A DNA stretch of 64,000 bases from Streptomyces sp. ACA25. GTDB lineage: Bacteria > Actinomycetota > Actinomycetes > Streptomycetales > Streptomycetaceae. The DNA is taken from the NCBI RefSeq assembly GCF_028200735.1, contig NZ_JAQKPV010000010.1:124001-188000 (forward strand). The letters run 5' to 3'. Positions 1-7,828 of the stretch are shown here, piece by piece (positions within the stretch are counted from its first letter, which is position 1; every line of letters starts with the position of its first letter). Both the position numbers and the translations under genes were made by a program. The notes below the pieces were generated by a model. It searched no databases and was not told the DNA's origin. It saw only the letters and a list, made by a program, of their open reading frames with translations.

Positions 1-1
1 G

Positions 2-721
2 CCGGCCCGGATTCTCGCCGAAGTACTGCGGCTCCGGGGCTTCTCGGTGGCCTTCCTTGGTGCCCATGTCCCCGCGCCGCATCTGCTCACCTACCTGCAC
101 GAGAACGGCCCGGACCTGGTCGCGCTCTCGTGCATGCTGCCGGCCCGGCTGCCGCACGCCCACCGGCTGATCGAGGCGGCCCATCTGGCCGGAACGCCCG
201 TGATGGTGGGCGGGCCGGGATTCGGCGCCGACGGTCTCTGGGCCCGTACCCTGGGCGCGGACCTCTGGGCGGGCAGCGCTGTGCAGGCGGCCCGGCTGCT
301 GGCGGACCGGTGGCCGCCCGCACTGACCGGTGAGTCGGCTCTGGTGCACCTGGCCGACGAGGAGTACGGCCTGCTCGTCCGGGACCGGGCGGCACTGCTC
401 CAGCACCTGGTCGACGACCTGCGGGAGCGGTTCCCGCCGATGCGCGCCTACACGGAGCAGTCGTACGACGCCACCGTCGAGGATCTCGGCCATCTACTGG
501 ACTTCCTGGCCGCCGGGGTCTTCGTCGACGACGAGACGTTGCTGGCCGACTTCCTTGCCTACACCGCCGCCATCCTCGCCAGCAGGGGAGTGCCGGCCGC
601 CGGCCTGTGGGAGGCCCTGCGCTCCCTGCGCGGGCCGCTGCACCGCTGCCCCCGCGCCCTGGCGCAGCTCAGCGCGGGGGAGCGGCGGCTCGTGGAGGAG
701 GGAATCGAGCCGCCGCCCTGA
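2..721 (+). CDS. Cobalamin (B12)-binding domain protein, 5' partial
   Basis: The frame is already open at base 2, so the start codon and probably the B12-ligating DxHxxG motif lie left of the window; 239 residues are visible. The first ~80 resemble the second half of a B12-binding Rossmann fold: alternating helices and strands with PDLVALSCMLP followed by the glycine-rich strand end MVGGPGFG. The remaining ~140 residues form a mostly helical, acidic C-terminal part I do not recognise. Free-standing B12-binding proteins of actinomycetes act as light or B12 sensors or as corrinoid methyltransferase partners; nothing visible decides between these. It ends 91 bp from the convergent malate synthase gene. 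A GTG at 47 should not be taken as the start, because coding continues upstream. Confidence 0.6.
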   Translation, partial: PARILAEVLRLRGFSVAFLGAHVPAPHLLTYLHENGPDLVALSCMLPARLPHAHRLIEAAHLAGTPVMVGGPGFGADGLWARTLGADLWAGSAVQAARLLADRWPPALTGESALVHLADEEYGLLVRDRAALLQHLVDDLRERFPPMRAYTEQSYDATVEDLGHLLDFLAAGVFVDDETLLADFLAYTAAILASRGVPAAGLWEALRSLRGPLHRCPRALAQLSAGERRLVEEGIEPPP

Positions 722-812
722 CCGTGCGGGTCCGCGGGACCAGTGCGGTCCGAGGGGCGCACGCCGCGCAGAAGTCCCGGGGCCGGACGGCCGGGTCGGC
801 CGGCCCGTCCGT

Positions 813-2438
813 TCATGGCCGGGCGGGTGTCTCGAGCAGTTCGTAGGCGGGGAGGGTGAGGAAGTCGACGTACTCCTCGCTGAGGGCCAGTCGCAGGAGC
901 AGGTCGTGGGCCCGCTGCCAGCCGCCGGACTCGAATGCCTGCGCTCCGGTCTCCTCCCGGATGGCGGCGAGTTCGCGCTCCGCGGTCTCCCGCACCAGGG
1001 CGTGTGTCACCCGGCGGCCGTCGTCGAGCACCACGCCGGCGTTGATCCACTGCCAGATCTGGGAGCGCGAGATCTCTGCGGTGGCGACGTCCTCCATGAG
1101 GTGGAAGACCGCGACGGCTCCGCGTCCGGCGAGCCACGCCTGGAGGTAGCGGGTGCCGACCTGGAGGGCGTTGCGCAGCCCTTCGTAGGTGGGGACGGCC
1201 TCCAGGGAGTCGATGGCCAGCAGTTCCCCGGCGGTGACCCGCACGTCTTCGCGCAGCCGGTCCTTCTGGTGCGGCCGGTCGCCGAGTACGGCGTCGAAGG
1301 ACTCCCGGGCCACCGGGACCAGGCCCGGGTGGGCGACCCAGGACCCGTCGAAGCCGTCCGCGGCTTCCCGGTCCTTGTCCGCCTTGACCTTGGCGAAGGC
1401 CAGCGCGTTGGCCTCGGCGTCCCTGGACGGGATGAACGCCGCCATGCCGCCGATGGCGTGCGCACCGCGCTTGTGACAGGTGCGGACCAGCAGCTCGGTG
1501 TAGGCCCGCATGAACGGTGCCGTCATGGTCACCGCGTTGCGGTCCGGCAGCACGAACTTCTCGCCGGCGTCGCGGAAGTTCTTGATGAGGGAGAACAGGT
1601 AGTCCCAGCGGCCCGCGTTGAGGCCGGACGCGTGCTCGCGCAGTTCGTGAAGAATCTCCTCCATCTCGAACGCCGCGGTGATCGTCTCGATGAGCACGGT
1701 GGCGCGCACGGTGCCCCGCGGGATGTCCAGGTGCTCCTGCGCGAAGACGAACACATCGTTCCAGAGGCGGGCTTCGCGGTGGGATTCGAGCTTGGCCAGA
1801 TAGAAGTACGGGCCCTTGCCGAGCTCGATGAGCCGCTGGGCGTTGTGGAAGAAGTAGAGCCCGAAGTCAGCGAGCGCCCCGGGGACGGGGACGCCCTCGA
1901 CCGTGAGGTGCCGCTCGTCGAGGTGCCAGCCGCGGGGGCGCATCACCACGGTGGCCAGCTCCTCGTCGGGCCGCAGTGCGTAGTTCTTGCCGCGCTCGTC
2001 GGTGAAGTCGATGCGGCGGCGGTAGGCGTCGGCCAGGTTCAGCTGGCCGCCGATGACGTTCTCCCAGGTGGGGGAGGAGGCATCCTCGAAGTCCGCGAGC
2101 CATACGCGGGCGCCGGAGTTGAGGGCGTTGACGGTCATCCGTCGGTCCGTCGGACCGGTGATCTCCACCCGGCGGTCCTGCAGGGCGTCCGGGGCAGGGG
2201 CCACCTGCCAGTCGCCGTCGCGGATGTGAGCGGTGTCCGGCAGGAAGTCCAGGCCACCGGACCGGGCGATCCGGGCCCGCCGTTCGGCGCGCAGAGCCAG
2301 GAGTTCGTTGCGGCGCGGGGTGAACCGCCGGTGCAGCTCGGCCACGAAGCCGAGCGCTTCCTCGGTGAGTACCTCGCCCTGGCGCGGCAGGGACGGGGCC
2401 GGGACGTCGGCCGGCGGGAGGGGCGCGGCTGCGGACAT
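813..2438 (-). CDS. aceB: Malate synthase A
   Basis: Condenses glyoxylate with acetyl-CoA to malate. The 541-residue product has the normal length of class A malate synthase, with family blocks VWLADFEDASSPTWENV and ETITAAFEMEEILHELREHA in order. I chose ATG at 2438 (MSAAAPLPP) because AGGAG lies 10 nt upstream; an in-frame extension to 2558 would run through the operator at 2555-2569. It sits beside the allantoin genes, and the shared palindrome upstream suggests that it consumes glyoxylate released when ureidoglycolate from allantoin breakdown is cleaved. It could equally serve the ethylmalonyl-CoA pathway encoded at 35-41 kb, which also releases glyoxylate. No isocitrate lyase gene is visible in the window. 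Confidence 0.95.
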   Translation of the reverse strand: MSAAAPLPPADVPAPSLPRQGEVLTEEALGFVAELHRRFTPRRNELLALRAERRARIARSGGLDFLPDTAHIRDGDWQVAPAPDALQDRRVEITGPTDRRMTVNALNSGARVWLADFEDASSPTWENVIGGQLNLADAYRRRIDFTDERGKNYALRPDEELATVVMRPRGWHLDERHLTVEGVPVPGALADFGLYFFHNAQRLIELGKGPYFYLAKLESHREARLWNDVFVFAQEHLDIPRGTVRATVLIETITAAFEMEEILHELREHASGLNAGRWDYLFSLIKNFRDAGEKFVLPDRNAVTMTAPFMRAYTELLVRTCHKRGAHAIGGMAAFIPSRDAEANALAFAKVKADKDREAADGFDGSWVAHPGLVPVARESFDAVLGDRPHQKDRLREDVRVTAGELLAIDSLEAVPTYEGLRNALQVGTRYLQAWLAGRGAVAVFHLMEDVATAEISRSQIWQWINAGVVLDDGRRVTHALVRETAERELAAIREETGAQAFESGGWQRAHDLLLRLALSEEYVDFLTLPAYELLETPARP

Positions 2439-2554
2439 GAAGGAGTCACTCCTAGCGAGGCGAGGGCCGGGGCGGCAGCCGGGTGGGGGCGCGGGCCGCA
2501 GCCCGTACCCCCCCCCGGCCATCCAGTGGAGAATAGTTTCCTCATCGTGGAACA

Positions 2555-2569
2555 TCAACGACCTGTTGA
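2555..2569. promoter_or_regulatory. Candidate AllR operator upstream of aceB
   Basis: Inverted repeat TCAAC-N5-GTTGA, about 120 bp upstream of the aceB start. Read toward aceB it is TTCAACAGGTCGTTGA. The box before allantoinase (6371-6387) is TTCAACAGAACGTTGA, so 14 of 16 positions match. Two such boxes in front of functionally linked genes, next to an AllR-type IclR repressor, make a regulatory role likely. The assignment to AllR is inference. Confidence 0.7.
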
Positions 2570-2606
2570 ACGTCCGTACGATCCGGCTCCTTCGCCCGGT
2601 GTGCCC

Positions 2607-4706
2607 TCAGGCCGCGGGCCCGACCGGCTGCTGCGTCAGGTCCAGGCGGCGCAGCAGCTGCGCGTTGAGCGAGACCACGACCGTGGAGAGGGACATCAGC
2701 ACGGCTCCGACCGCCATCGGCAGCACGAAGCCGACCGGAGCGAGCACTCCCGCGGCCAGCGGGACAGCGGCAACGTTGTATCCGGCGGCCCACCACAGGT
2801 TCTGCTTCATCTTCCGGTAGCCCTGCTGGGAGAGCTCGATGACGGAGAGCACGGACCGGGGATCGTCACTGGCCAGCACCACTCCGGCGGAGGCGATGGC
2901 GACGTCGGTGCCGGCCCCGATCGCGATGCCCACGTCGGCCTGCACCAGGGCGGGGGCATCGTTGACGCCGTCGCCCACCATCGCGACCTTCCGTCCCTCC
3001 CGCTGGAGCTCCTGCACCTTCTTGTCCTTGTCCTCCGGGCGGACGCCCGCGAAGACCTGGTCGATGCCCAGCTCCCCGGCGACCGAGCGGGCGACCTGCT
3101 CGGCGTCACCGGTGATCATGACGACCCGCTTGCCGAGTCCGTGCAGCTCGTCGACCGCGATCCGGGACTCCGGCCGGACCTCGTCGGCCAGTCCGAGGGC
3201 GCCCACCACCGCGCCGTCGGCCAGCACATGCAGGATGATCGCGCCCTCCTCCTTCCACGCCCCGGAAGCCGGCAGCGGGTCGAGCCCCTGGTCCCGCAGC
3301 ATGCCGGGGCCGCCCACTCCGACGGTCCTGCCGTCGACCGTGCCGGTGACGCCGACGCCGGTGGAAGCGCGGAAATCGGTGGCCGGTGGAACGCGGATCC
3401 CGCGTTGCCGCGCGGCGGCGGTGATCGCCGCGGCGAGCGGGTGTTCGCTGTCGGCCTCCACCGCGGCGGCCAGCGCCAGGACGGTCTCCTCCTCGTGGCC
3501 ACCCGCCGCTGCGGTCCGGGTGACCGTCGGCTCGCCCTTGGTCAGGGTGCCGGTCTTGTCGAACAGCACGGTGTCCACCGTGCGCATCTGCTCCAGCGCC
3601 ATCCGGTCGGTGATCAGCACGCCACCACGGGCGGCGCGCTCGGTGGCGATCGAGACGACCAGCGGGATCGCGAGTCCCAGGGCGTGCGGGCAGGCGATCA
3701 CCAGGACGGTGATGGTGCGGACCAGCGCGCTGTCCGGGAAGCCCAGCAGCAGCCAGACGGTCATCGTGACGGCCGCGGCGGCGAGAGCGAACCAGAAGAG
3801 CCAGCCCGCTGCACGGTCGGCCAGCCGCTGGGCCTTGGAGGTGGAGCTCTGTGCCTCGGCGACGAGGCGCTGGATACCGGCCAGCGCGGTGTCCTCCCCG
3901 ATGGCGGTGACCTCGACCCGGAGAGAGGTGTCAGTGGCCACGGTGCCGGCCACCACCTGGTCACCGGGCCCGCGTGCCACCGGCCGGGACTCGCCGGTGA
4001 TCATCGATTCGTCGACATCGGCGGTGCCCTCGGCCACTCGGCCGTCCGCGGGGACCCTGCCGCCCGGACGCACGATCACCAGGTCGCCCAGCGCGAGGTC
4101 GGACGGCGCGACCGTCACGGTCTCCCCGTCCACGACCTTCTCGGCCTCGTCGGGCAGCAGGGCGGCCAGCGACTCCAGGGCTGAGGAGGACTGCGCCAGG
4201 GAGCGCATCTCCAGCCAGTGGCCCAGCAGCATGATGACGATCAGCAGGGTCAGTTCCCACCAGAAGTCGAGCTCGTGCTCCAGCAGGCCGAGGCTGGCGC
4301 CCCAGGACGCGAAGAAGGCCACCGTGATGGCCAGGGAGATCAGCAGCATCATGCCCGGGCTGCGCTCCCCGATCTCACTCCGGGCCCCGGTCAGGAACGG
4401 CCTGCCGCCCCAGAGGTAGATCACCGTGCCGAGCACCGGCGGCACCCAGGCGGCACCCGGGAAGCCGGGAACCGAGTAGCCGACGAGGTCCGCGAACATC
4501 TCGCTCAGCAGGACCACCGGGATGCCGAGGAGCAGCATCCACCAGAACAGCCGACGGAACTGCGCCACGTGGTCACCGTGCCCGGCATGGCCGCCGTGGC
4601 CCGGCGGGCCCTTCCGGTCGGTGTGCCCGGTGTCGTCCTGGGGGGCGCGGGGTGCGGGTCCGTGCTCGTGCGGGGCGGTTGCCGAGTGCGGGTCGTGGCG
4701 TGGCAT
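2607..4706 (-). CDS. copB: CopB-type copper-translocating P1B ATPase
   Basis: Membrane pump exporting copper from the cytosol, 699 residues. The first ~45 residues are rich in His and Gly (HGGHAGHGDH), as in CopB proteins, in place of CxxC metal-binding domains. The membrane metal site is CPH (residues 339-341) rather than CPC, which is the P1B-3 (CopB) signature. DKTGT with the phosphorylated Asp383 and the GDGVNDAPAL hinge are intact, and about eight membrane segments are visible. Codons at 4709 (GTG) and 4706 (ATG) are both possible starts; GGAG lies 8 nt before the ATG. Two tandem copper-type palindromes lie just upstream. It interrupts the allantoin/glyoxylate block and has no evident link to it. 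Confidence 0.9.
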   Translation of the reverse strand: MPRHDPHSATAPHEHGPAPRAPQDDTGHTDRKGPPGHGGHAGHGDHVAQFRRLFWWMLLLGIPVVLLSEMFADLVGYSVPGFPGAAWVPPVLGTVIYLWGGRPFLTGARSEIGERSPGMMLLISLAITVAFFASWGASLGLLEHELDFWWELTLLIVIMLLGHWLEMRSLAQSSSALESLAALLPDEAEKVVDGETVTVAPSDLALGDLVIVRPGGRVPADGRVAEGTADVDESMITGESRPVARGPGDQVVAGTVATDTSLRVEVTAIGEDTALAGIQRLVAEAQSSTSKAQRLADRAAGWLFWFALAAAAVTMTVWLLLGFPDSALVRTITVLVIACPHALGLAIPLVVSIATERAARGGVLITDRMALEQMRTVDTVLFDKTGTLTKGEPTVTRTAAAGGHEEETVLALAAAVEADSEHPLAAAITAAARQRGIRVPPATDFRASTGVGVTGTVDGRTVGVGGPGMLRDQGLDPLPASGAWKEEGAIILHVLADGAVVGALGLADEVRPESRIAVDELHGLGKRVVMITGDAEQVARSVAGELGIDQVFAGVRPEDKDKKVQELQREGRKVAMVGDGVNDAPALVQADVGIAIGAGTDVAIASAGVVLASDDPRSVLSVIELSQQGYRKMKQNLWWAAGYNVAAVPLAAGVLAPVGFVLPMAVGAVLMSLSTVVVSLNAQLLRRLDLTQQPVGPAA

Positions 4707-4740
4707 CACAGACTCCAGACGAACGGGAGCGGCATTCCTT

Positions 4741-4759
4741 TATACCCCCTTGGGGTATA
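4741..4759. promoter_or_regulatory. Copper-responsive (CsoR-type) operator 1
   Basis: Perfect inverted repeat TATACCCC-CTT-GGGGTATA, 35 bp upstream of copB. G/C runs flanked by TA are typical of CsoR-family operators on actinobacterial copper genes. The AT ends stand out in this GC-rich sequence. No CsoR gene is in the window, so the regulator must be encoded elsewhere. Confidence 0.7.
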
Positions 4760-4768
4760 TCACGACGG

Positions 4769-4783
4769 TACCCCTCCGGGGTA
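4769..4783. promoter_or_regulatory. Copper-responsive (CsoR-type) operator 2
   Basis: Second palindrome TACCCC-TCC-GGGGTA with the same 3-nt spacer as operator 1. The centres are 26 bp apart, about two and a half helical turns. The pair would let two regulator tetramers occupy the copB promoter. Confidence 0.6.
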
Positions 4784-4822
4784 GACGGGGCAAGGGCTGT
4801 CTGCCTCGTGTTCCGGAGGTGC

Positions 4823-5440
4823 CTACCGCTCCGGACGCGGCCCCGGCCGGAGCCTGGTCCGCAGGTCCTCCGTGGTGTCGATGTCGTACGGCTCGGCCAG
4901 GTCACCGCACTCCACCAGGGTGAGGCCGGCGCCCTGTGCCCGGAGGAAGCCACGCGCACCCTGGTCTCCCCGGGCCAGCCGGGAGACCTCCGCGAAATGC
5001 CGGGATCCCAGGAGCACGGGATGCCCGCGGCGTCCGCCGTACCCGGCTGCCGCCAGCGCCGCGGGGGAGTGGCAGGCGGCCCGGACACGTGCCATCGCGG
5101 CAGCCCCGATCCCCGGCTGGTCGACGAGCGCGACCAGTGCGGCCGTACAGCTCTCGCCCTCGAGGGAGGCCAGCCCGGCGCGCAGGGACGAGCCCATTCC
5201 GGATCCCCAGTCGGGGTTCTCGACCAGCACACAGCCCGGCAGTGCCGCCCGCTCCCGTACCCGGGCGGCTTCCGCCCCGATCACGACATGCACCGGATCG
5301 CACCCCGCCGCACGCAGGGCCGCCGCCCCCGCCTCGACGAGGAGCCGCCCGTCGTGTTCCAGCAGCGCCTTGGGTCGTCCGCCCAGTCGCCGCCCGCCGC
5401 CCGCTGCGAGCAGGAGTCCGGCCACCCGCTGTGCCGTCAC
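4823..5440 (-). CDS. MobA/MocA-like molybdenum cofactor nucleotidyltransferase
   Basis: 205 residues with the N-terminal nucleotide-binding signature GLLLAAGGGRRLGGRPKAL (GxxLAAGxxxRxGxxK), the acidic metal-site region ALVALVDQPG, and GHPVLLG near the middle. This pattern is typical of MocA/MobA-like NTP transferases, which add CMP or GMP to molybdopterin. Its GTG start overlaps the stop of the allR-like gene (GTGA at 5437-5440), so the two are translationally coupled. Within an allantoin cluster, a cofactor enzyme for xanthine dehydrogenase, which feeds purines into this pathway, is a sensible role. That is inference, as no xanthine dehydrogenase gene is in the window. Confidence 0.8.
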   Translation of the reverse strand: MTAQRVAGLLLAAGGGRRLGGRPKALLEHDGRLLVEAGAAALRAAGCDPVHVVIGAEAARVRERAALPGCVLVENPDWGSGMGSSLRAGLASLEGESCTAALVALVDQPGIGAAAMARVRAACHSPAALAAAGYGGRRGHPVLLGSRHFAEVSRLARGDQGARGFLRAQGAGLTLVECGDLAEPYDIDTTEDLRTRLRPGPRPER

Positions 5441-6231
5441 CGGTCGCGCTCCGGGACGGCGAGGGCAAGGGCGTCCGAGAGTTCCCGGGCGACCTCCCGG
5501 AGCAGGGGGACCATCCGGTCTGCCGCCGACTCGGTGAGCCGGCCGGCCGGGCCCGAGACGGACAGGGCCGCGGCCATGGGGGTATCGGGGACCGGCACGG
5601 CGAGGCAGCGCACGCCGATCTCCTGCTCGTTGTCGTCCATCGCGTAGCCCGAGGTCCGGGCCTCGGCCAGGGCCTCGAGGAAGGCGTCCGGGGTGGTGAT
5701 CGTCCGCTCCGTCGCGGCAGGCATGCCCGTACGGGCCAGCAGGGCGCGCACCTCCGCGTCCGGCCGGTGGGCGAGGAGCGCCTTGCCGACGCCCGTGGCA
5801 TGCGGCAGAACCCGCCGGCCGACCTCGGTGAACATCCGCATGGCATGCCGGGAGGGAACCTGGGCCACGTACACGACCTCGTCACCGTCGAGCAGAGCCA
5901 TGTTCGCGGTCTCGCCGGTCTCCTCCACCAGGCGGGCCAGATACGGGCGGGCCCAGGTGGCCAGTGGCCGGGTGGCGCTCTCGCCGAGCCTGATGAGGCG
6001 CGGCCCCAGCGCGTACCGGCGGTCGGGCTGCTGACGGACATAGCCGGTGGCGACCAGGGTGCGGATCAGCCGGTGGATGGTGGGCAGCGGCAGACCGCTG
6101 CGGCCGGCGAGCTCACTCAGCCCGACCTCGCCGCCCGCGTCGGCCATGTGCTCCAGCAGGCGGAACGCCCGCTCCAGAGACTGGACACCCCCGGTGGCGG
6201 CTGAGGTCCTGGGCGCGTCGGACGGGGGCAC
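5437..6231 (-). CDS. allR: IclR-family repressor of allantoin genes (AllR-like)
   Basis: 264 residues. The N-terminal winged helix-turn-helix (about residues 15-75; VGLSELAGRSGLPLPTIHRL) is followed by the IclR effector-binding domain with RRVLPHATGVGKALLA and the C-terminal VRCLAVPVPD block. The start is GTG at 6231 with AAGGA 7 nt upstream. It is divergent from allantoinase, the usual arrangement for AllR, which in other bacteria is released by glyoxylate or allantoin-pathway intermediates. Candidate operators lie at 6371-6387 and, distantly, at 2555-2569. Repressor identity comes from family plus position; the ligand cannot be read from the sequence. Confidence 0.88.
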   Translation of the reverse strand: MPPSDAPRTSAATGGVQSLERAFRLLEHMADAGGEVGLSELAGRSGLPLPTIHRLIRTLVATGYVRQQPDRRYALGPRLIRLGESATRPLATWARPYLARLVEETGETANMALLDGDEVVYVAQVPSRHAMRMFTEVGRRVLPHATGVGKALLAHRPDAEVRALLARTGMPAATERTITTPDAFLEALAEARTSGYAMDDNEQEIGVRCLAVPVPDTPMAAALSVSGPAGRLTESAADRMVPLLREVARELSDALALAVPERDR

Positions 6232-6289
6232 GTCACAGTCCTTTCCGGAGGATCACGGCGCAGCCTACCGGGCACGGGCGGAAGAAGGT

Positions 6290-6304
6290 TTCCGGACACC
6301 GGAA
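6290..6304. promoter_or_regulatory. Inverted repeat between allR and allB
   Basis: TTCCGG-ACA-CCGGAA, perfect 6-nt arms, about 60 bp upstream of allR. It differs from the TTCAAC box at 6371. It could be a second operator, for example for allR autoregulation, or simply a small hairpin. Confidence 0.35.
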
Positions 6305-6370
6305 CCGGGGCGGGCGGCCCCCGGCGGGGAGGGGCGGGTTGACGATCGGTGCGAGCTGCCGGAAGACTCC

Positions 6371-6387
6371 TTCAACAGAACGTTGAA
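6371..6387. promoter_or_regulatory. Candidate AllR operator upstream of allB
   Basis: Perfect inverted repeat TTCAAC-AGAAC-GTTGAA, about 100 bp upstream of the allantoinase start in the divergent allR-allB region. It matches the aceB-proximal box at 14 of 16 positions, which makes chance unlikely. Confidence 0.75.
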
Positions 6388-6484
6388 CTCAGCGCGGTCC
6401 GCCGCGCCGGTTCCGGTGTCCGCCGCTCGCCGTGGGTGCCGGACCGGGGCAGGAGTGCGGGAACCGACCGGAACAGGAGAGGCC

Positions 6485-7828
6485 GTGCACCCCACCGAAC
6501 TCGTGCTCCGCTCGACCCGGGTCCTCACCCCGGACGGGATCCGGCCCGCTTCCGTGAGCGTCGCGGACGGCCGCATCACGGGCGTACTGCCGCACGGCGG
6601 GAGCTTCCCGGACCGGGCCCGGCTGGAGGACTACGGTGACGCGGTCCTGATGCCCGGCCTCGTCGACACCCATGTGCACGTCAACGATCCGGGCCGCACC
6701 GAGTGGGAGGGCTTCGCCTCCGCCACGCGGGCGGCCGCCGCCGGCGGTGTCACCACCCTGCTCGACATGCCGCTCAACAGCATCCCCCCGACCACCACCG
6801 TCCCGCACCTCGCGGTCAAACAGCAGGCCGCCCGCGCCCGGGCCCATGTCGACGTCGGATTCTGGGGCGGCGCCGTCCCCGGCAACACCGCCGAGTTGCC
6901 CCGCCTCCACCGTGCCGGGGTCTTCGGCTTCAAGTGTTTCCTCTCCCCGTCCGGTGTGGAGGAGTTCCCCGCCCTCGGCCCGGACGACCTGGCGGAGGCG
7001 CTGGCCGGGATCAGCCGCTTCGACGGTCTGCTGATCGTGCACGCCGAGGACCCGGAACGTCTCGCCGCCGCCCCGGCAGCCGACGGCAGCGAGCGCTACG
7101 CCGATTTCCTGGCCTCCCGTCCGGGAGCAGCCGAACACGAAGCTGTGACCCGGCTCCTCGGTCTCGCCCGGAAGCTCGATGCCAGGGTGCATGTGCTGCA
7201 CCTGTCCTCCTCCGGAACGCTCCCGCTGATCGCCGCCGCACGACGGGCCGGGGTCCGCGTCACGGCGGAGACCTGCCCGCACTTCCTCACCCTCACGGCC
7301 GAGGAAGTGCCCGATGGCGCAACCGAGTTCAAGTGCTGCCCGCCGATCAGGGAGGCCGCGAACCAGGACGCGCTGTGGGCCGCGCTGGCGGACGGCACCC
7401 TCGACTGTGTCGTCTCCGACCACTCACCCTGCACACCCGACCTGAAGGTCGCCGATTTCGGGGCCGCCTGGGGCGGCATCTCCTCCCTCCAACTGGGCCT
7501 GCCCGCCGTGTGGACGGCTGCTCGCGCGCGCGGACACAGCCTGGAGGACGTGGCCCGCTGGATGTCCGCCGGGCCCGCCCGGCTGGCCGGACTGCACAGC
7601 AAGGGAGCCCTGGAGCCGGGCAGGGACGCCGATGTCGCGGTGCTCGACCCCGAGGCCACCTTCACGGTCGACCCGGCCGCCCTGCACCACCGCAACCCGG
7701 TGACCGCCTACGCCGGCCGCACGCTGCACGGTGTGGTCCGCGCCACCTGGCTGCGCGGCCGGCTCGTCGCCGACCGCGGACGGATCACCGGACCGTACGG
7801 ACGGCTCATCGAGAGGACCCCCGCATGA
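6485..7828 (+). CDS. allB: Allantoinase
   Basis: Hydrolyses allantoin to allantoate. 447 residues, the standard allantoinase size. Cyclic amidohydrolase metal-site signatures are present: the HxH motif in PGLVDTHVHVNDPGR, the lysine to be carboxylated in GFKCFLSPSG, the histidines of LIVHAED and HVLHLSSS, and the late aspartate in SDHSPCTPDLK. I chose GTG at 6485 because AGGAG lies 6-7 nt upstream; the open frame extends further upstream but through the regulatory region. Its stop overlaps the allantoicase start (ATGA), so the two form an operon. Confidence 0.95.
   Translation: MHPTELVLRSTRVLTPDGIRPASVSVADGRITGVLPHGGSFPDRARLEDYGDAVLMPGLVDTHVHVNDPGRTEWEGFASATRAAAAGGVTTLLDMPLNSIPPTTTVPHLAVKQQAARARAHVDVGFWGGAVPGNTAELPRLHRAGVFGFKCFLSPSGVEEFPALGPDDLAEALAGISRFDGLLIVHAEDPERLAAAPAADGSERYADFLASRPGAAEHEAVTRLLGLARKLDARVHVLHLSSSGTLPLIAAARRAGVRVTAETCPHFLTLTAEEVPDGATEFKCCPPIREAANQDALWAALADGTLDCVVSDHSPCTPDLKVADFGAAWGGISSLQLGLPAVWTAARARGHSLEDVARWMSAGPARLAGLHSKGALEPGRDADVAVLDPEATFTVDPAALHHRNPVTAYAGRTLHGVVRATWLRGRLVADRGRITGPYGRLIERTPA

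Noticed and set aside
729..741. Small hairpin GGTCC-GCG-GGACC between convergent genes
   Set aside because: A 5-bp stem in very GC-rich DNA is expected by chance; the nearby GGACGG repeats pair imperfectly.
2439..2558. N-terminal extension of malate synthase to 2558
   Set aside because: It adds 40 non-conserved residues, crosses the operator and ignores the good Shine-Dalgarno before 2438.
330..4184. A very long plus-strand open frame (over 1,200 codons) opposite aceB and copB
   Set aside because: It runs antisense to two unmistakable genes, has no family similarity, and is an artefact of high GC, where stop codons are rare.
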